Origin: Planctomycetota bacterium
GTDB lineage: Bacteria; Planctomycetota; Planctomycetia; Pirellulales; Pirellulaceae
DNA: 64,000 nucleotides
Direction of reading: 5' to 3'
Assembly (NCBI GenBank): GCA_024277285.1
Contig: JAJRVM010000284.1
Coordinates: 1-64,000 of the forward strand
Position numbers and translations under genes: made by a program. Below, piece by piece: positions 17,953 to 29,100 of this stretch (positions are counted from its first letter, which is position 1; each line of letters begins with the position of its first letter). Under the pieces are notes generated by a model. The model had not been told where the DNA came from, made no database searches, and worked only from the letters and a program-made list of their open reading frames with translations.

Positions 17953-18477
17953 TCAACCGGCCAGGCGCGAGATGCGGTTTACTGGTGCCATGTGGTTGTC
18001 ATTCGCACTGACATTGTATCGGTACTGCATCAAGTAGGCATCTTCGGTCGTATCATCGTAGAAATCGCGAAGCACCGAGATTGCTCGAAATCCCAGGTCG
18101 CGGAAGAACAGCTGTGCTTCGAGGTTCGTTTCGCGCACCTCTAACATAATCCGCTGTCGCCGCTGGCCGGAGAGTTTACCGATCAGCTTCTCGACCATCT
18201 GTTGCCCGACTCCAAAACGCCGGCAATCAGCAGCTACTGCAAAGTTCAAAATATGAAGTCGATTGCGGTGTAACTCGTAGATCATGAAGCCGGCAACGCG
18301 TTCACCATGTTCAGCAACCATGCCGATACAATTGCGTTGGCGCAGACAGCGGATGAAATCGTCTTCGGACCAAGGGAATTCAAAGCTCTGGCTTTCGATG
18401 TCCAAAACTTCCATCATGTCGCGGCGGATCATCCAACGGATATGGACGCAAACGTCTTGTTTTCCAACAGGGTGCAT
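17953..18477 (-). CDS. rimI: GNAT acetyltransferase, RimI-like
   Basis: 174 residues from ATG 18477, with AAGGAG eight bases upstream. A GNAT fold: FEFPWSEDDF matches the RimI N-terminal signature, the acetyl-CoA loop is RRFGVGQQM, and LEVRETNLEAQLFFRDLGF matches the conserved LEVR..N..A..LY...GF element. RimI acetylates the N-terminal alanine of ribosomal protein S18 and related substrates. The C-terminal 20 residues go beyond the fold. TsaB, often adjacent to rimI, is not here, so the precise substrate is inferred. Confidence 0.8.
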   Translation of the reverse strand: MHPVGKQDVCVHIRWMIRRDMMEVLDIESQSFEFPWSEDDFIRCLRQRNCIGMVAEHGERVAGFMIYELHRNRLHILNFAVAADCRRFGVGQQMVEKLIGKLSGQRRQRIMLEVRETNLEAQLFFRDLGFRAISVLRDFYDDTTEDAYLMQYRYNVSANDNHMAPVNRISRLAG

Positions 18478-18987
18478 TGCGGACTCCTTCCCTGATAGCC
18501 TATGGTGGCAGGCCGTTCCCAACGGCGTCGTAACCTAGCAAAAAGCACAGCACGTGCCAAGATGAAATGGCGGATTTTCAAAATGCCGCAAGTCGAGGTA
18601 CGCACCTTGCGTGGCCGGAGTGGTTGAACTCACAATTGGGGGGGGAGTCCAAGAGATGGGGGGGCCGAGCGCATTCCTGCGAGGCATGGTTTAATCCAGG
18701 CAAAAGAGCCAAGGATGGCAAACGATTAGGCGTCGGAACGGCGGTCTGTTGGGCAATGCTGCGGATGAGCAGACGTTTGCAGCGACCGCGACGGCCGTCT
18801 GACGGTGCATTGTGGAACGCCGCTTTAGAATTCCCCATTGAGCACCTCGCCTCCGTTTTTCACCCGAACCTGAAACGCTTGGTGAATCGTAAACTCAGGA
18901 TGTTGCTTTCGCGGGCATGGCGACAGCCGCCCGGCCAGATCGGCTCGAACAAGAATCACGTCATCCGTTTCGACAAACATGCGCGGG
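18478..18987. other. Intergenic, no gene seen
   Basis: 510 bases between the giant gene and the RimI-like gene, both on the minus strand. Contains G-runs (TTGGGGGGGG-like at about 18633-18664). No promoter or terminator could be assigned with confidence. Confidence 0.45.
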
Positions 18988-21900
18988 CTACGACGATGTT
19001 TCAGAAACGGCATCGGCAGACGCGTCATGCCCGGATTGATTTGGCCCGGGTTGGCTCGGCCCGGGTTGGCTCGGCAAGGGCAAACGCATTGTCCCCCAAA
19101 GGCTCATGGCGATGATCACCCAACCGAACCAACTTGGCCAAGCGAACAGCCACCAAAACAGTCCTGCCAGAACACCTACCGCGTAGGGCCATTGGTACAG
19201 CCACTCCACGACGCGGGCGTTGCGACTTCCCCACCAGGCGAGTCCTCCGAGCAAACCGACGGTCAAGGCCCCGAGTGCCTGCCGCAACCAGGTGGTTTGT
19301 GGCGATGCACCGGCCACGATCGAAACGGCTCGAGCGTCACCGGTAAATTCGTACCGGCGGATTTCTTCGTTGCACCGCTGCATGAAACGCATCATGTCAC
19401 TTGGCTGTGCGTAGTGGACGGTGCGCTGGCGGAGCTCGTCAACGGTCAGAGGGACATTGAGCCTTTGGCCCACGACCAACTGCTTGCGAAAAATCCTCTC
19501 CACCTCAGCGGGAGATATTGGAGGCTGGGCATCGGTCCGTTGGCGATCACGTGCGAGACGTGCAGCGGAACAGGCCAATCGAATTGCCCACGGTTGGTAC
19601 CAAGCTTCAATCTCGGTGGCCGAGCTGTCCAATACGGTCTCGACCGTCGATTCGACAAGAATTGCCGTCGTACGCAAACGAATCGACTCTTGGACCGCGG
19701 CGGTAACTTGATGTTGCGCCGCTTGCTGGTTGTCGAGGCCAATACCAGGTGGCCCATGGATCGTCCACAACGTGCGTGCAACTTTGAAATCGGTAATCCA
19801 CGGAACTTGAATCGGTGTTGCAACCGATTCAAGCAAACCTGGCAGTTGGGTGCGGAACGTGAGGACCAGTTGCTGAGGGAGCTGCTCGGAGGCCAAGCGT
19901 AGATGCCAGCGACGATCGGCCAACGGAACGAGTGCTGCCGGATCTCCTTCGACCGCCGCTTGGATCAGCTCGCAATGACGGGGTATTTCCAGCGTGCAGT
20001 TCGCCGCGCCCGCTGGCTCGAGATCAAGAGTGACCGTGCCGAAACAAGTACCATTCGGCCGGCAGATCAAATGCACGTCTGCCAAGTCGATTTGCCGTTC
20101 GCCGGCAACGCGCTGCACGTCCACAATGACTGCCCTTGGCCTCGAGTAGACCGCGTAGGCAACCAACCCACGCACATCCGCGCGGACGTTGGGAAGTGCA
20201 TCCCGCAACGAGACAAGGCGTAGTCCGCTGGTTTTCCAATCGATTCGCTGCTGGTCGAGTTGTGTTGGAAGCACAAAAAAACGTTCTGCCCGGTTCACGT
20301 CCAACGGAACGATGTTGGGTGTTCTGCCTCGTTCATTGGTCCCCAAAGCGAGTGTCCCGCGAATGGTTACGTGAAAGCGGTCTGTCACCGGTTTGGTCGG
20401 TCGCAAGATCAGTTGTCGTCGTCGGCCGGGAATCGGTCGCACTTCGTATGGCATCGCCGGTTCGACCACGAACGGTTCGATCCATTCCTCGGGAATCTCG
20501 AATCGAATCTGATCGATCACGCCAGCCGGAGCATTGTTGATCCACGCTCCATAGTCCACGATCGCCTCCCACGTATCGTCCATCCGCTGCAGAGTCGTCA
20601 CTAATCGCGCGTGCACAGAAGGCCGATTGGGCGTTACCCTCAGAGTTACTCGTTGGTCGTCGGGACCGAGTTTTTCATGGGCATTGAATGCCGCAACCAA
20701 ACGGCCAAAAGTCTGGCTGTACTGGCCGACACCAACGCGTTGGCGAAATGTGTTCGGAGCGGGAACATTGACTGACACTAACACACTGACTTGCCGGAAC
20801 ACGCGGACGAATCGCTCGCTCGATATCATGTTCCGTAACGCCACCTCGGGGACGGAGAAATCCTTATCGATCGCCGGCACATCTTGTTGTCCGTGCAGTT
20901 CAATATGATGAGGACCGGATACACCTCGGCCAAGAAACAGCGTCAACAATCCTGAACCATCATGGTCGGCCTCGGCTGGTATTGCTTCACCGTCAACGGT
21001 AACGGTCACATCGTGAACACGAAAGCTCTTCGACACGGCGAAATCGTGTTGGAAGATGGTTCCCCTGGTTGTCTCGACATCGGCGTTAAGAACCAAGTTC
21101 ATTGAATCTGGTCCAACGCTGATATCGAGTCGTTGTTGTGCTTCCGATCGTGGTTCTCGTGCACGCGTGCCAATGCTCCACATCGGGTCGTCCGCTTCCA
21201 TGCGATAGCAAAGATTCGGGGCCAATTCGGCCTCTCCCCAAGCCGTCAGGAATTCGGAAGTCTCCATGGGGTTAAGCAATTCGGACAGACCGGGCGTGAA
21301 ATCGAGATCGGGCGCAACGCTGACGGCCAGCCAACGTCGCGCCACACGCGCACCCATCACCTCAAGCCGGGGCAACGATACGTTGCCCAACCCCGCCGTA
21401 TTAACGATCCAGAATTGAAGGTGCAATAACAGATCTTGCTCGATGGGTTGCCGCAAACGGACGGTCAATGTGACGGGGCTTCCGTCGCCTGCGCCACTCG
21501 TCCTAATTTCGACGTCGTGGTTGTCTTTGGTCGGCAGCAAGCGGAGTCGCGGGTCCGCGCGCAGTACCACTTGCTGCAACGTATCGCCCGAAGGCTGGAT
21601 GCGAAGCTTGACGTCCAGGATGACAGAATCGAGATGATCTTTGGGGCGGAGTTTGAGCCAATTCAGCTGTTGCACATCCAGTTGCCGCCGCCCGACACGC
21701 TGTTCCTGGCCGGCAGCCCAACGCATTCCCAACGATGGCACCGGTCCCAGCTCAACCAAACGCTCACCCGCTTCGGCAACAATGCCCGCTTCGCCAAACG
21801 CTGCCAGCACCTCGATATCGGGTGCATCAAACGGTTTTTCAATGCGCAATTGCGCGCGCGACAACGGCGGAATCGAGAACTTCATGGTTCGTGTTCCCGC

Positions 21901-24900
21901 TTCGTCGGCCGTCGTTGGCAACAGCACAAACTCCAGTCGCGTTACTCCCTCGTCCGGTACGGTAATGAAGAAAGCTGTCCGGTCATTGTTCCAAATCAAT
22001 TCGATCGGTTGCCCTGCCAGTCGAGCTTCCAGTATCTGCACGGCGGGATCATCGCCGGTCCACGGGAAGGCAATGCGCTGCTGCGGCTGAAATAGCTCCA
22101 GTTGGTACAACGCGGTGAGGCTGGTTAGATCGATGGCGCTATGCTGCCGAGTCCAATTGAACGTGGCGTGGTAGGTCGCGCGGCGAACCAGCCAGCGTTG
22201 TGGAGTCGCATCGCTTCCCTCGGCGCGGTGGTGGAGGAAGTCGTACAATTCAGTCGGTAGATAGTCATAGTCCCCGACCGGGTTCAGTTTATCATCAATG
22301 GGCACGATCACGTTGTAAACGTGCGCCGCTTCACTCGTCCCCTTCGCGGGCAAATGGTCGTCAGCCCATAACGACTGTGTGGCAAAGAGCAGCATCGTCG
22401 CGAAAACAAAGAAACCGACCATCGCTGCAATGCCGGTTGTAGCTGGATCGCCAACAGCAGCTTCGCGCCGCGATGTGTGGCCGGCCGCAACGTGGCGTAC
22501 CATGAGCAAGCAACTTGCGAGCACTGCGCCCAAGAACAGATTCGCCGTCAAGGGGATCCAGGTTACCGGCACCAGCATCGCGAATATCGCCGTACATGCG
22601 ATCAAGGAAAGCAGGAAGCGAGGACGCCGCGCGCCGACCCACGAGGCGAACCCCGTAGCGATTAACAGAGTTGCCCAGCTCAACGCGGCGAGCGTCGGGG
22701 AGTGCACCACGGCATACTGGCCTTGTCCACGCCTGTTCAATGCGATCTCGTATGCCTGCCAATACCGACCGGCCACACCACGGCGTGACAGATGGTCGCC
22801 CTGTTGCCAGGGCACCTGCGCGACGGCCGGTAGAGCAATCCACGCGCGCAGGGGAATGATCTCGTCGTCGGGCCACCGAGCCAACGCATCGAGTCGCTTG
22901 GCCAGGACGCTGTCAGTCGCGACGGTGGCCATGGCAGAATCGTGCGCGACGCAAATCGAAGCTGGCCATTGCGCCAGATGGTCGAGGCTGGTTAGCGTCA
23001 CGGAATCACCCCGCGCCACGGCAACCAGATTCTCGGCTGCCAGCAATCGCGCGGCAGTCTGCTCCGGCGAATCTTGCCGCGATCGGGCAAGCTCGTGGTC
23101 CAAGACGAATCCGCTCGCGAGCAAGTTACATGAGTCGACCCAGACCGGCGGGACCGACGTTGCCTTGGCCTCTTGCTGGTCGTAGCTCTGCAGCAACATT
23201 CGCCAAGTCACACCGGCATCTGAGGAGTCAGCCTGCAAAGCCGCAACCTGTTCGCCCAGCAATTGCAGAAACCGTTGTCCCACGGCAACGGCATTGCGAG
23301 TTTCCGCGTCTCGAGCGACCAGCGCCGCCCACTGGTCGGCGGAAAATATCTGGAAGGGGCGTTCGGACGGCCTCGTGGCCAGTGGTCCGAGTAACCGAGA
23401 TGACCAAGTTGCTTCGTTGCCAATAAGCGTCCTTCGCATCGGGCTCAAGCCTGGTGCCAACCAGAGCGTCCATTGCTGATCGATCACGGGAATATCAACC
23501 GTTGGCACTTGCGCCGCAACGTGCCGCCACAATCGAAAGCTATTTTGAGGAGTAGCATATGACACCACAACGCGTGAGAAACGCGCGTCGGCCGGTAATG
23601 TCACGGTGTGCGATCCGTTGGGCTCGACCTGGCCCTGACGCGCCCCCGGCGCGCCATCGATTTCAACACTCCGCAAAACCGCGTTCGACGGCAAGCGGAA
23701 ATGAAATTCGTTGCCGCCAGCACTTTCCAACAGGTACGTTGCCTGGTGAGTCATTTCACCATCGGCCAGCAGTTGCGAACGGAGCCGACAGCACCATGCC
23801 CAAAGCGGCGCCTGGACGGTCTGTGGTCGCACATGGTCGATCAGCACGCGTGCGTTGCGGGACACGTCATAGCGATACCGCGCGCGGGCGGTGGAACTCT
23901 GTTCGGGATCGCGTGGAACGGTGGGGATCGGCTTGGCGGAACTCGCTTTGATCGACAGTGGAGTGCCATCGCGTGAGAGAATCGTTAGCCAGCCTTCCTG
24001 CGATGTGGCGTCGGGAAGCGTTACCAAACTGATCTGCTTGGCGGCACGGAAGGTAGTCTCTCTGGTGCCACGAATCTCGAATGGCTTGTCCTGCGGATTG
24101 CGAAGCAATAGTTCCCACACCTGGCCGGTTTGGTTATAGGGGGCTCCTTGCCCGGCGGGGCGTGGCAGCATGGTGGCACTCAATAGCTTGTTGCCGTCGG
24201 CTTGCAGCGACCATCGGATCGGTTCGGTGCGCGCTTCGGAGAACAGTACCAGCACGCGGCTGATCGAGGTCGATTCCGGTGTGCAGACTAACCGGTACGA
24301 TTCTGTTAGCGTGTCTGCGGTCGTCTCCACAGATACGTGGTTGTCCGCCGTCAAGGTCGGGTCTTCACGCGTTACTTTGATTGTCATGAGGTCGGCTTGT
24401 TGGCCGTCGAGAAAGACGATTCCGCCACTTCGCGGTTGCAGTAGATTGGCTTGGGACGGTGGCAACGCGGTGGGGTCTAGTCGCGATACCTCCGCATCGC
24501 CGCCCAGATTCAAGTGCAAACCGGGGACGGGAGCGATTGCGACGACCCGGGTTACTTTGGCCAAGTTACGAAACTCGATCGGACGGAAACCGTCTGCACG
24601 CAGGTCGAAGGTGGGCGTACGGTGCGCGCGAATCGACAAACGCAACGGGCTATCAGCCGCTAGCGGCTGAGCCAAGCGGATCTGCAATCGTTTATGCTTG
24701 GCCTGGTACGCGACAAATTGATGGTCTGCCAAAACCTCGGGCGGTTTCGATTCGATGCCGTCGAGTGTCCAAGTATTCGGCACGTCGGCTTCCAGCACGT
24801 AGTGTTCGCCCGTAACACAAGAGAATTCCGCAACGATCAAGGCGGTCATGGTGTCCGATTCAAGATGGACCGTTGTGCCGACCGTCCCCGTCAGCTTGGG

Positions 24901-26184
24901 AGTGTTCCGAACAACATTGACTTCCAGATACCCGTTATCTGAAAAGAGCTCGAAACGTCGCACTGGCGGCGCGGAGGTCCCCCCCGCTGAGCTCGATTTG
25001 GACTGCCTCGCGTCGATGGCGGCAAGATGCCGCAACCCGAGCGATTCGGACAGCAGTAAGGCCATGGTGCCTTGCCGCCAAAACGTATGCTCGCCGTGAA
25101 ACTGTGGCAGACGCCATTTGCTGCCCAATTGCAACGGACCAATCGCCGATATCTGCAACGTACGATGGATCCCCGAAAGTGGCTCGGCGAACCGCACTCG
25201 CAATTGACGCGTCTGACCATCCGGTTCGCTGTCGAGCGACCAGTCGATCTCGCGGTTTCCAAGTCGGACGGAAGTTACTTGGAGCTCCGCATCGACACGA
25301 AACAGGAGCACTTCGAGCGGCTCGCGTTGAATCTCGATTGCCACGTCGCAGTCCATTTCGAGCCCGTCGTCCGTCACTCGATACAACGTGTCTTGTTGCA
25401 GGCTGACCAACTGCTTGCGCTGTCGCATGGCGTACTGCGAGGCAACCGTCAACAGGAACCGGTGCGCGCCGCCAAGTTGAACTACCCACTGTCGCGATCG
25501 GCGCGCTAGCTCTTCGGTTGGGTCATCATCCGTTTGGTCCAGTTGCGTGACAATGCCGCGGCTCGAAAGAAGCTGATAACCGGGCGGGAGATCGACTGAG
25601 AGTCGGTTCATGGGCGAAGGTGCCAAGATGACATCGAAACGGGTCTCATCCCATGAGTTGGTTTCACCATGGAGTGTCCAACGAAAGTGAAGCTGCCCGG
25701 AATCACGTACCAACGCGATCAGGTTTCCCGCCAGGTCGTTTCCCACAAGGGCATCTTTGGCCATTTCTGCGCCCTGCCAGGTAGCCACTCCTACGGCCAA
25801 TTGGCAAGGCGAAAGGACCAAGACCGACGGCTCAACCGACGTGTGCACCACATTCAACTGTGCCAACCCGGACGTAAGCTGGCCGTCGGAGAAGACGGCC
25901 GAGTAATCGGCCGATTGGATCCACGCCGCGTCGGTACGTGCCTCGCGTCGGCGCGATTCGATGCGTTCAAGGAACTCTGGGAACTTGCGCCGCAACATGG
26001 GGAGGTAACCCCGCGTGTACTTGTCCAAGTCGGTCTGTGGAGTGTACACACGGCGGTAAAGAATCGGTGCGGCGGCGTCTGGCGATCGTAGGTCCCGCTC
26101 CTGTGCCGCCGCCGTGCCGGCAGCCAGCAACAGAATCGCCAGAATGTGCCATCGCACTGGAGTACCGCAGAGCAGTTGCCTCAT
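18988..26184 (-). CDS. Giant membrane-anchored exported protein, 2,398 residues, function unknown
   Basis: A Sec signal peptide (ILAILLLAAGTAAAQ, to about 28) is followed by about 1,130 mostly beta-predicted residues, a cluster of about four membrane helices at roughly 1160-1275, another extracytoplasmic beta-rich stretch of about 1,020 residues, and two to three helices at about 2298-2365. A polar tail with PSQPGPSQPGP closes it, encoded by a perfect 15-base tandem repeat (19043-19072). Each half begins with a similar motif: VYTP then YLP...KFPEFL at 46-72, and IVP then YLPTELYDFL near 1300. The same motif opens the mature part of the upstream 1,229-residue protein, so this looks like two copies of one module fused. 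No enzyme motif, haem site or known family was recognised. Its ATG overlaps the upstream stop by four bases. Confidence 0.8.
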   Translation of the reverse strand: MRQLLCGTPVRWHILAILLLAAGTAAAQERDLRSPDAAAPILYRRVYTPQTDLDKYTRGYLPMLRRKFPEFLERIESRRREARTDAAWIQSADYSAVFSDGQLTSGLAQLNVVHTSVEPSVLVLSPCQLAVGVATWQGAEMAKDALVGNDLAGNLIALVRDSGQLHFRWTLHGETNSWDETRFDVILAPSPMNRLSVDLPPGYQLLSSRGIVTQLDQTDDDPTEELARRSRQWVVQLGGAHRFLLTVASQYAMRQRKQLVSLQQDTLYRVTDDGLEMDCDVAIEIQREPLEVLLFRVDAELQVTSVRLGNREIDWSLDSEPDGQTRQLRVRFAEPLSGIHRTLQISAIGPLQLGSKWRLPQFHGEHTFWRQGTMALLLSESLGLRHLAAIDARQSKSSSAGGTSAPPVRRFELFSDNGYLEVNVVRNTPKLTGTVGTTVHLESDTMTALIVAEFSCVTGEHYVLEADVPNTWTLDGIESKPPEVLADHQFVAYQAKHKRLQIRLAQPLAADSPLRLSIRAHRTPTFDLRADGFRPIEFRNLAKVTRVVAIAPVPGLHLNLGGDAEVSRLDPTALPPSQANLLQPRSGGIVFLDGQQADLMTIKVTREDPTLTADNHVSVETTADTLTESYRLVCTPESTSISRVLVLFSEARTEPIRWSLQADGNKLLSATMLPRPAGQGAPYNQTGQVWELLLRNPQDKPFEIRGTRETTFRAAKQISLVTLPDATSQEGWLTILSRDGTPLSIKASSAKPIPTVPRDPEQSSTARARYRYDVSRNARVLIDHVRPQTVQAPLWAWCCRLRSQLLADGEMTHQATYLLESAGGNEFHFRLPSNAVLRSVEIDGAPGARQGQVEPNGSHTVTLPADARFSRVVVSYATPQNSFRLWRHVAAQVPTVDIPVIDQQWTLWLAPGLSPMRRTLIGNEATWSSRLLGPLATRPSERPFQIFSADQWAALVARDAETRNAVAVGQRFLQLLGEQVAALQADSSDAGVTWRMLLQSYDQQEAKATSVPPVWVDSCNLLASGFVLDHELARSRQDSPEQTAARLLAAENLVAVARGDSVTLTSLDHLAQWPASICVAHDSAMATVATDSVLAKRLDALARWPDDEIIPLRAWIALPAVAQVPWQQGDHLSRRGVAGRYWQAYEIALNRRGQGQYAVVHSPTLAALSWATLLIATGFASWVGARRPRFLLSLIACTAIFAMLVPVTWIPLTANLFLGAVLASCLLMVRHVAAGHTSRREAAVGDPATTGIAAMVGFFVFATMLLFATQSLWADDHLPAKGTSEAAHVYNVIVPIDDKLNPVGDYDYLPTELYDFLHHRAEGSDATPQRWLVRRATYHATFNWTRQHSAIDLTSLTALYQLELFQPQQRIAFPWTGDDPAVQILEARLAGQPIELIWNNDRTAFFITVPDEGVTRLEFVLLPTTADEAGTRTMKFSIPPLSRAQLRIEKPFDAPDIEVLAAFGEAGIVAEAGERLVELGPVPSLGMRWAAGQEQRVGRRQLDVQQLNWLKLRPKDHLDSVILDVKLRIQPSGDTLQQVVLRADPRLRLLPTKDNHDVEIRTSGAGDGSPVTLTVRLRQPIEQDLLLHLQFWIVNTAGLGNVSLPRLEVMGARVARRWLAVSVAPDLDFTPGLSELLNPMETSEFLTAWGEAELAPNLCYRMEADDPMWSIGTRAREPRSEAQQRLDISVGPDSMNLVLNADVETTRGTIFQHDFAVSKSFRVHDVTVTVDGEAIPAEADHDGSGLLTLFLGRGVSGPHHIELHGQQDVPAIDKDFSVPEVALRNMISSERFVRVFRQVSVLVSVNVPAPNTFRQRVGVGQYSQTFGRLVAAFNAHEKLGPDDQRVTLRVTPNRPSVHARLVTTLQRMDDTWEAIVDYGAWINNAPAGVIDQIRFEIPEEWIEPFVVEPAMPYEVRPIPGRRRQLILRPTKPVTDRFHVTIRGTLALGTNERGRTPNIVPLDVNRAERFFVLPTQLDQQRIDWKTSGLRLVSLRDALPNVRADVRGLVAYAVYSRPRAVIVDVQRVAGERQIDLADVHLICRPNGTCFGTVTLDLEPAGAANCTLEIPRHCELIQAAVEGDPAALVPLADRRWHLRLASEQLPQQLVLTFRTQLPGLLESVATPIQVPWITDFKVARTLWTIHGPPGIGLDNQQAAQHQVTAAVQESIRLRTTAILVESTVETVLDSSATEIEAWYQPWAIRLACSAARLARDRQRTDAQPPISPAEVERIFRKQLVVGQRLNVPLTVDELRQRTVHYAQPSDMMRFMQRCNEEIRRYEFTGDARAVSIVAGASPQTTWLRQALGALTVGLLGGLAWWGSRNARVVEWLYQWPYAVGVLAGLFWWLFAWPSWFGWVIIAMSLWGTMRLPLPSQPGPSQPGPNQSGHDASADAVSETSS
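19043..19072. repeat. 15-base tandem repeat inside the giant gene
   Basis: Two perfect copies of GGCCCGGGTTGGCTC, in frame, encode the Pro/Gly/Gln/Ser tail of the 2,398-residue protein. Slippage here would change tail length without a frameshift. Confidence 0.8.
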
Positions 26185-29100
26185 GATTTCGATTCCGCCG
26201 AAGGCGCCTGAACGGCAACGGGAGCCGATGTCGTCGTGATTCGGGAACTGCCGTCGGCACGCGAGTAACGCAGCTCCATCATTTTTGAATCGGAAAACTG
26301 TGTCCGTCCTTGCACTGTTGCCGTCGCGGGATTCGTACGCAGCAACACACCGCGTAGCATCCGCGCCAGTAACGCTAGCACGATGCCAAGGCTGGCCGCC
26401 TGAGCCAAGAGTACAGAAATTGCGGGGGCGATCGGTGCAAGTACTAGCAGGAAAACGCCCGCCGTCATCAGCACGGCGGGATGACGCAGTGCCGAGAAGT
26501 AGATCAGCAGCAGGCCGACGGACAGCGCCAATCCGGACGCAGTGAAGAGAACCAACGTGCGTGAGGCTGTTACCACCGAAAGTTGCTGCGGTGCTCCAAA
26601 CGATGTGAACAAATAGGTGTTTAGTTCTGGCGGAATCGGGTCTTGTTCAGTCGCACCGATCCAATGCTCTAACTCACTTTGTTCGCGCAGCGCCGTGCGC
26701 TGCCATCCTGTCCAGCCTTGCCATGTGAGCTGAGCTGCCTGTGTTTGACTGCCCCATAACACGACTTTGCGGCGTGGAAGCACAAGTTGCCAATAGCAGC
26801 GTTCCACATGGTCAACCGCGTCGGGCAATGCCGCCTGAAACGTGAGTGAGCCCGTCGAGCGATTGTCGGCCGAGGTCTGATACCACAGTTCGACGACATG
26901 CGAACGCATCGTCGCGCCCGCGGCGGCAGGAATCGGCAACGTGATTTCGTCGCGGTCGTTCAGTGGATTCGTCTCCACCCGGCGTTGGTCGACGGTCACT
27001 TCCATTGCCGTGATTTCGCCGCCATTGAAACGCGGCAATTGAATACGCAACTCCGTTTCGCTGGTGCGAAGTCGAAAAACCGTGCGGTCGCGACGTTGCG
27101 TGTTGGTAATCCACGTCTGCACCCAGACTTGGTCCAGGATCGTGGGCCGCGCCTGATTTCGGCCCCCCAGTGATATGTCGAGCACGGCATCACTACCGTC
27201 CGAGGCGGTCGTTAACACGATCTTGTCAGGTCCCGACTCGCTTTCCGTGACCGTCCACGGACCGCCTGCCAAATCGACTTGCATCGGCGTCTGGTGAGCA
27301 ATCGTTAACGTGTTGCCGATCACCGTCGTGTGCGTGTTTCCTCCCGTGGCGGCAAATACGAGCGGAATGGTAAACTGCAGCGTCTGGTCGTCTCCCAGTT
27401 TGGCGATCGGCTGGCGCGGATGGATCACGCTCAATTCGACCGGCCCGAGTATGCGTTGCGGCAGCCGAACGCGAACCGGCACGCGTCGCCCACTCCCTGT
27501 TTCGGGGAATGAGGAAGTTTCGGGGAATGCGGGGGTCAACGGCTCGCCATCCAATAGGATACGTAAATTGCCAACGTCGTTGTCGACCAATTGCTTTGGT
27601 ACCGCTAACTCGAGAGTATCGACCGGTTCGTGGAGCACGCGATACGATAAGCGTTGTTCCACGCCATACGATCGTCGGTCGAGCGTCACCGTGCTGGCGA
27701 TCGAAACGGAAATCGATTGCGGTTGAACCTTGAAGTCCGCGACGAAAACGGCCTGCTCGGCTGCGCCGCGGTCGCGGTACCGGAATACGGTCGCTTCGTA
27801 ACCCTGCTGGGCGTCGTCGGCGCGCGTGGTGGCGGCCGATGCCGTCGTTTGCAGTGTGCCCCTTTCGATTGGCGTGATCAATGGTGATAGCGCTTGCATG
27901 TTCTTGGGGCGTGGCGTGAGCAGGATGTTGTCGGCGGGAATCAAGGTCACGGTTGCCGGGCTGACCACCAGGTTCACGCGGGTAGGGTTCTCGGCCGAAA
28001 TCGTCGGCAGCACGATTTTCAGCGGTGAAGTACTCGACACTACGCTCGCCGATAAACTCTGCCGCGCCTCGATTTGTATACTGAATTGCCCGGACGCTTG
28101 GGCTTCGATCGGGATTGGAATCGTCAGCGTGCTGCCACTCATGTCGACTGGCAACGTACTGTCGACGTCTGCGAAGTTGACGATCTCCGCCGTCCAACCG
28201 GGCAGACTGCATTTCAAACTGCCCGCCTTGGATCCGCTGGTGCGGCAAACGAGGCTGGCGAACAGCCGCGCCTGCTGGGCGTCCACATACACGTCGTAGG
28301 CTGGCTCGACGGTGATGCGCGCCGGTTGTTGACGTATCCACACACGCAACGCACTCGCCTGATTGTGGTAGCGAAAACGAGCTGACAAGCCTCGCGTTGC
28401 CGCTTTGCCGTTGGTTTTGGCACGCGGCAACGCTGGGTCCTCGGCCCATACCAAAGACCAGTCCCCTTTGACGACCAGGTCGATTTGACCGCGATGCCGT
28501 GCGGCGCTGGGGAACTCGAATCGCGCCGGCATGAATTCGAGCGACGAATCAACTAACTTCGAAACGGTCAGTGGCCAATCTGTTGTGCCTTGGCTCGCCG
28601 GAAGCTCGGCAAGTAAGCGGATGTTCACCTCGTTGGTGGTCGGACGATCCAGTCGTACTTCGACCAGTTGGCCATCCTCTTGCTCGCTTTCTTCGTTCGG
28701 CAATGGACGCACTTCGTAGCCGTCCTCCGGAGCCTCGCGCAATTGCATGCCGGGTGGCAGCCGCACTTGAAAAACCTCGACCGGACCGCCAAAGCCACGC
28801 ACCACAAAACGCGCTTCCGAACGTACCTCCTGGAGCAACTCGTCAGCCGTCACCACAACCGTGCCAAAGACGTCTAACCGTACGTCTGCTTGCTTCTCGG
28901 CCGCACGCGACTTGTGCCAGCTGATCGACACGTCGCCACGAATGCCGCGGATCGAGAACACTCCTTGCTTCGCGTCGTTCGGCGCAAATGTCAGTGGGCG
29001 CCCTACGTCGCCAGCCAATTCCTTGACCGTTCCCTCCGCCGGGTTTTCGGGAACGGTGACGGTCAGAGTCGATGCCAGAGGAGATGGAGCCTGCAAGCTG

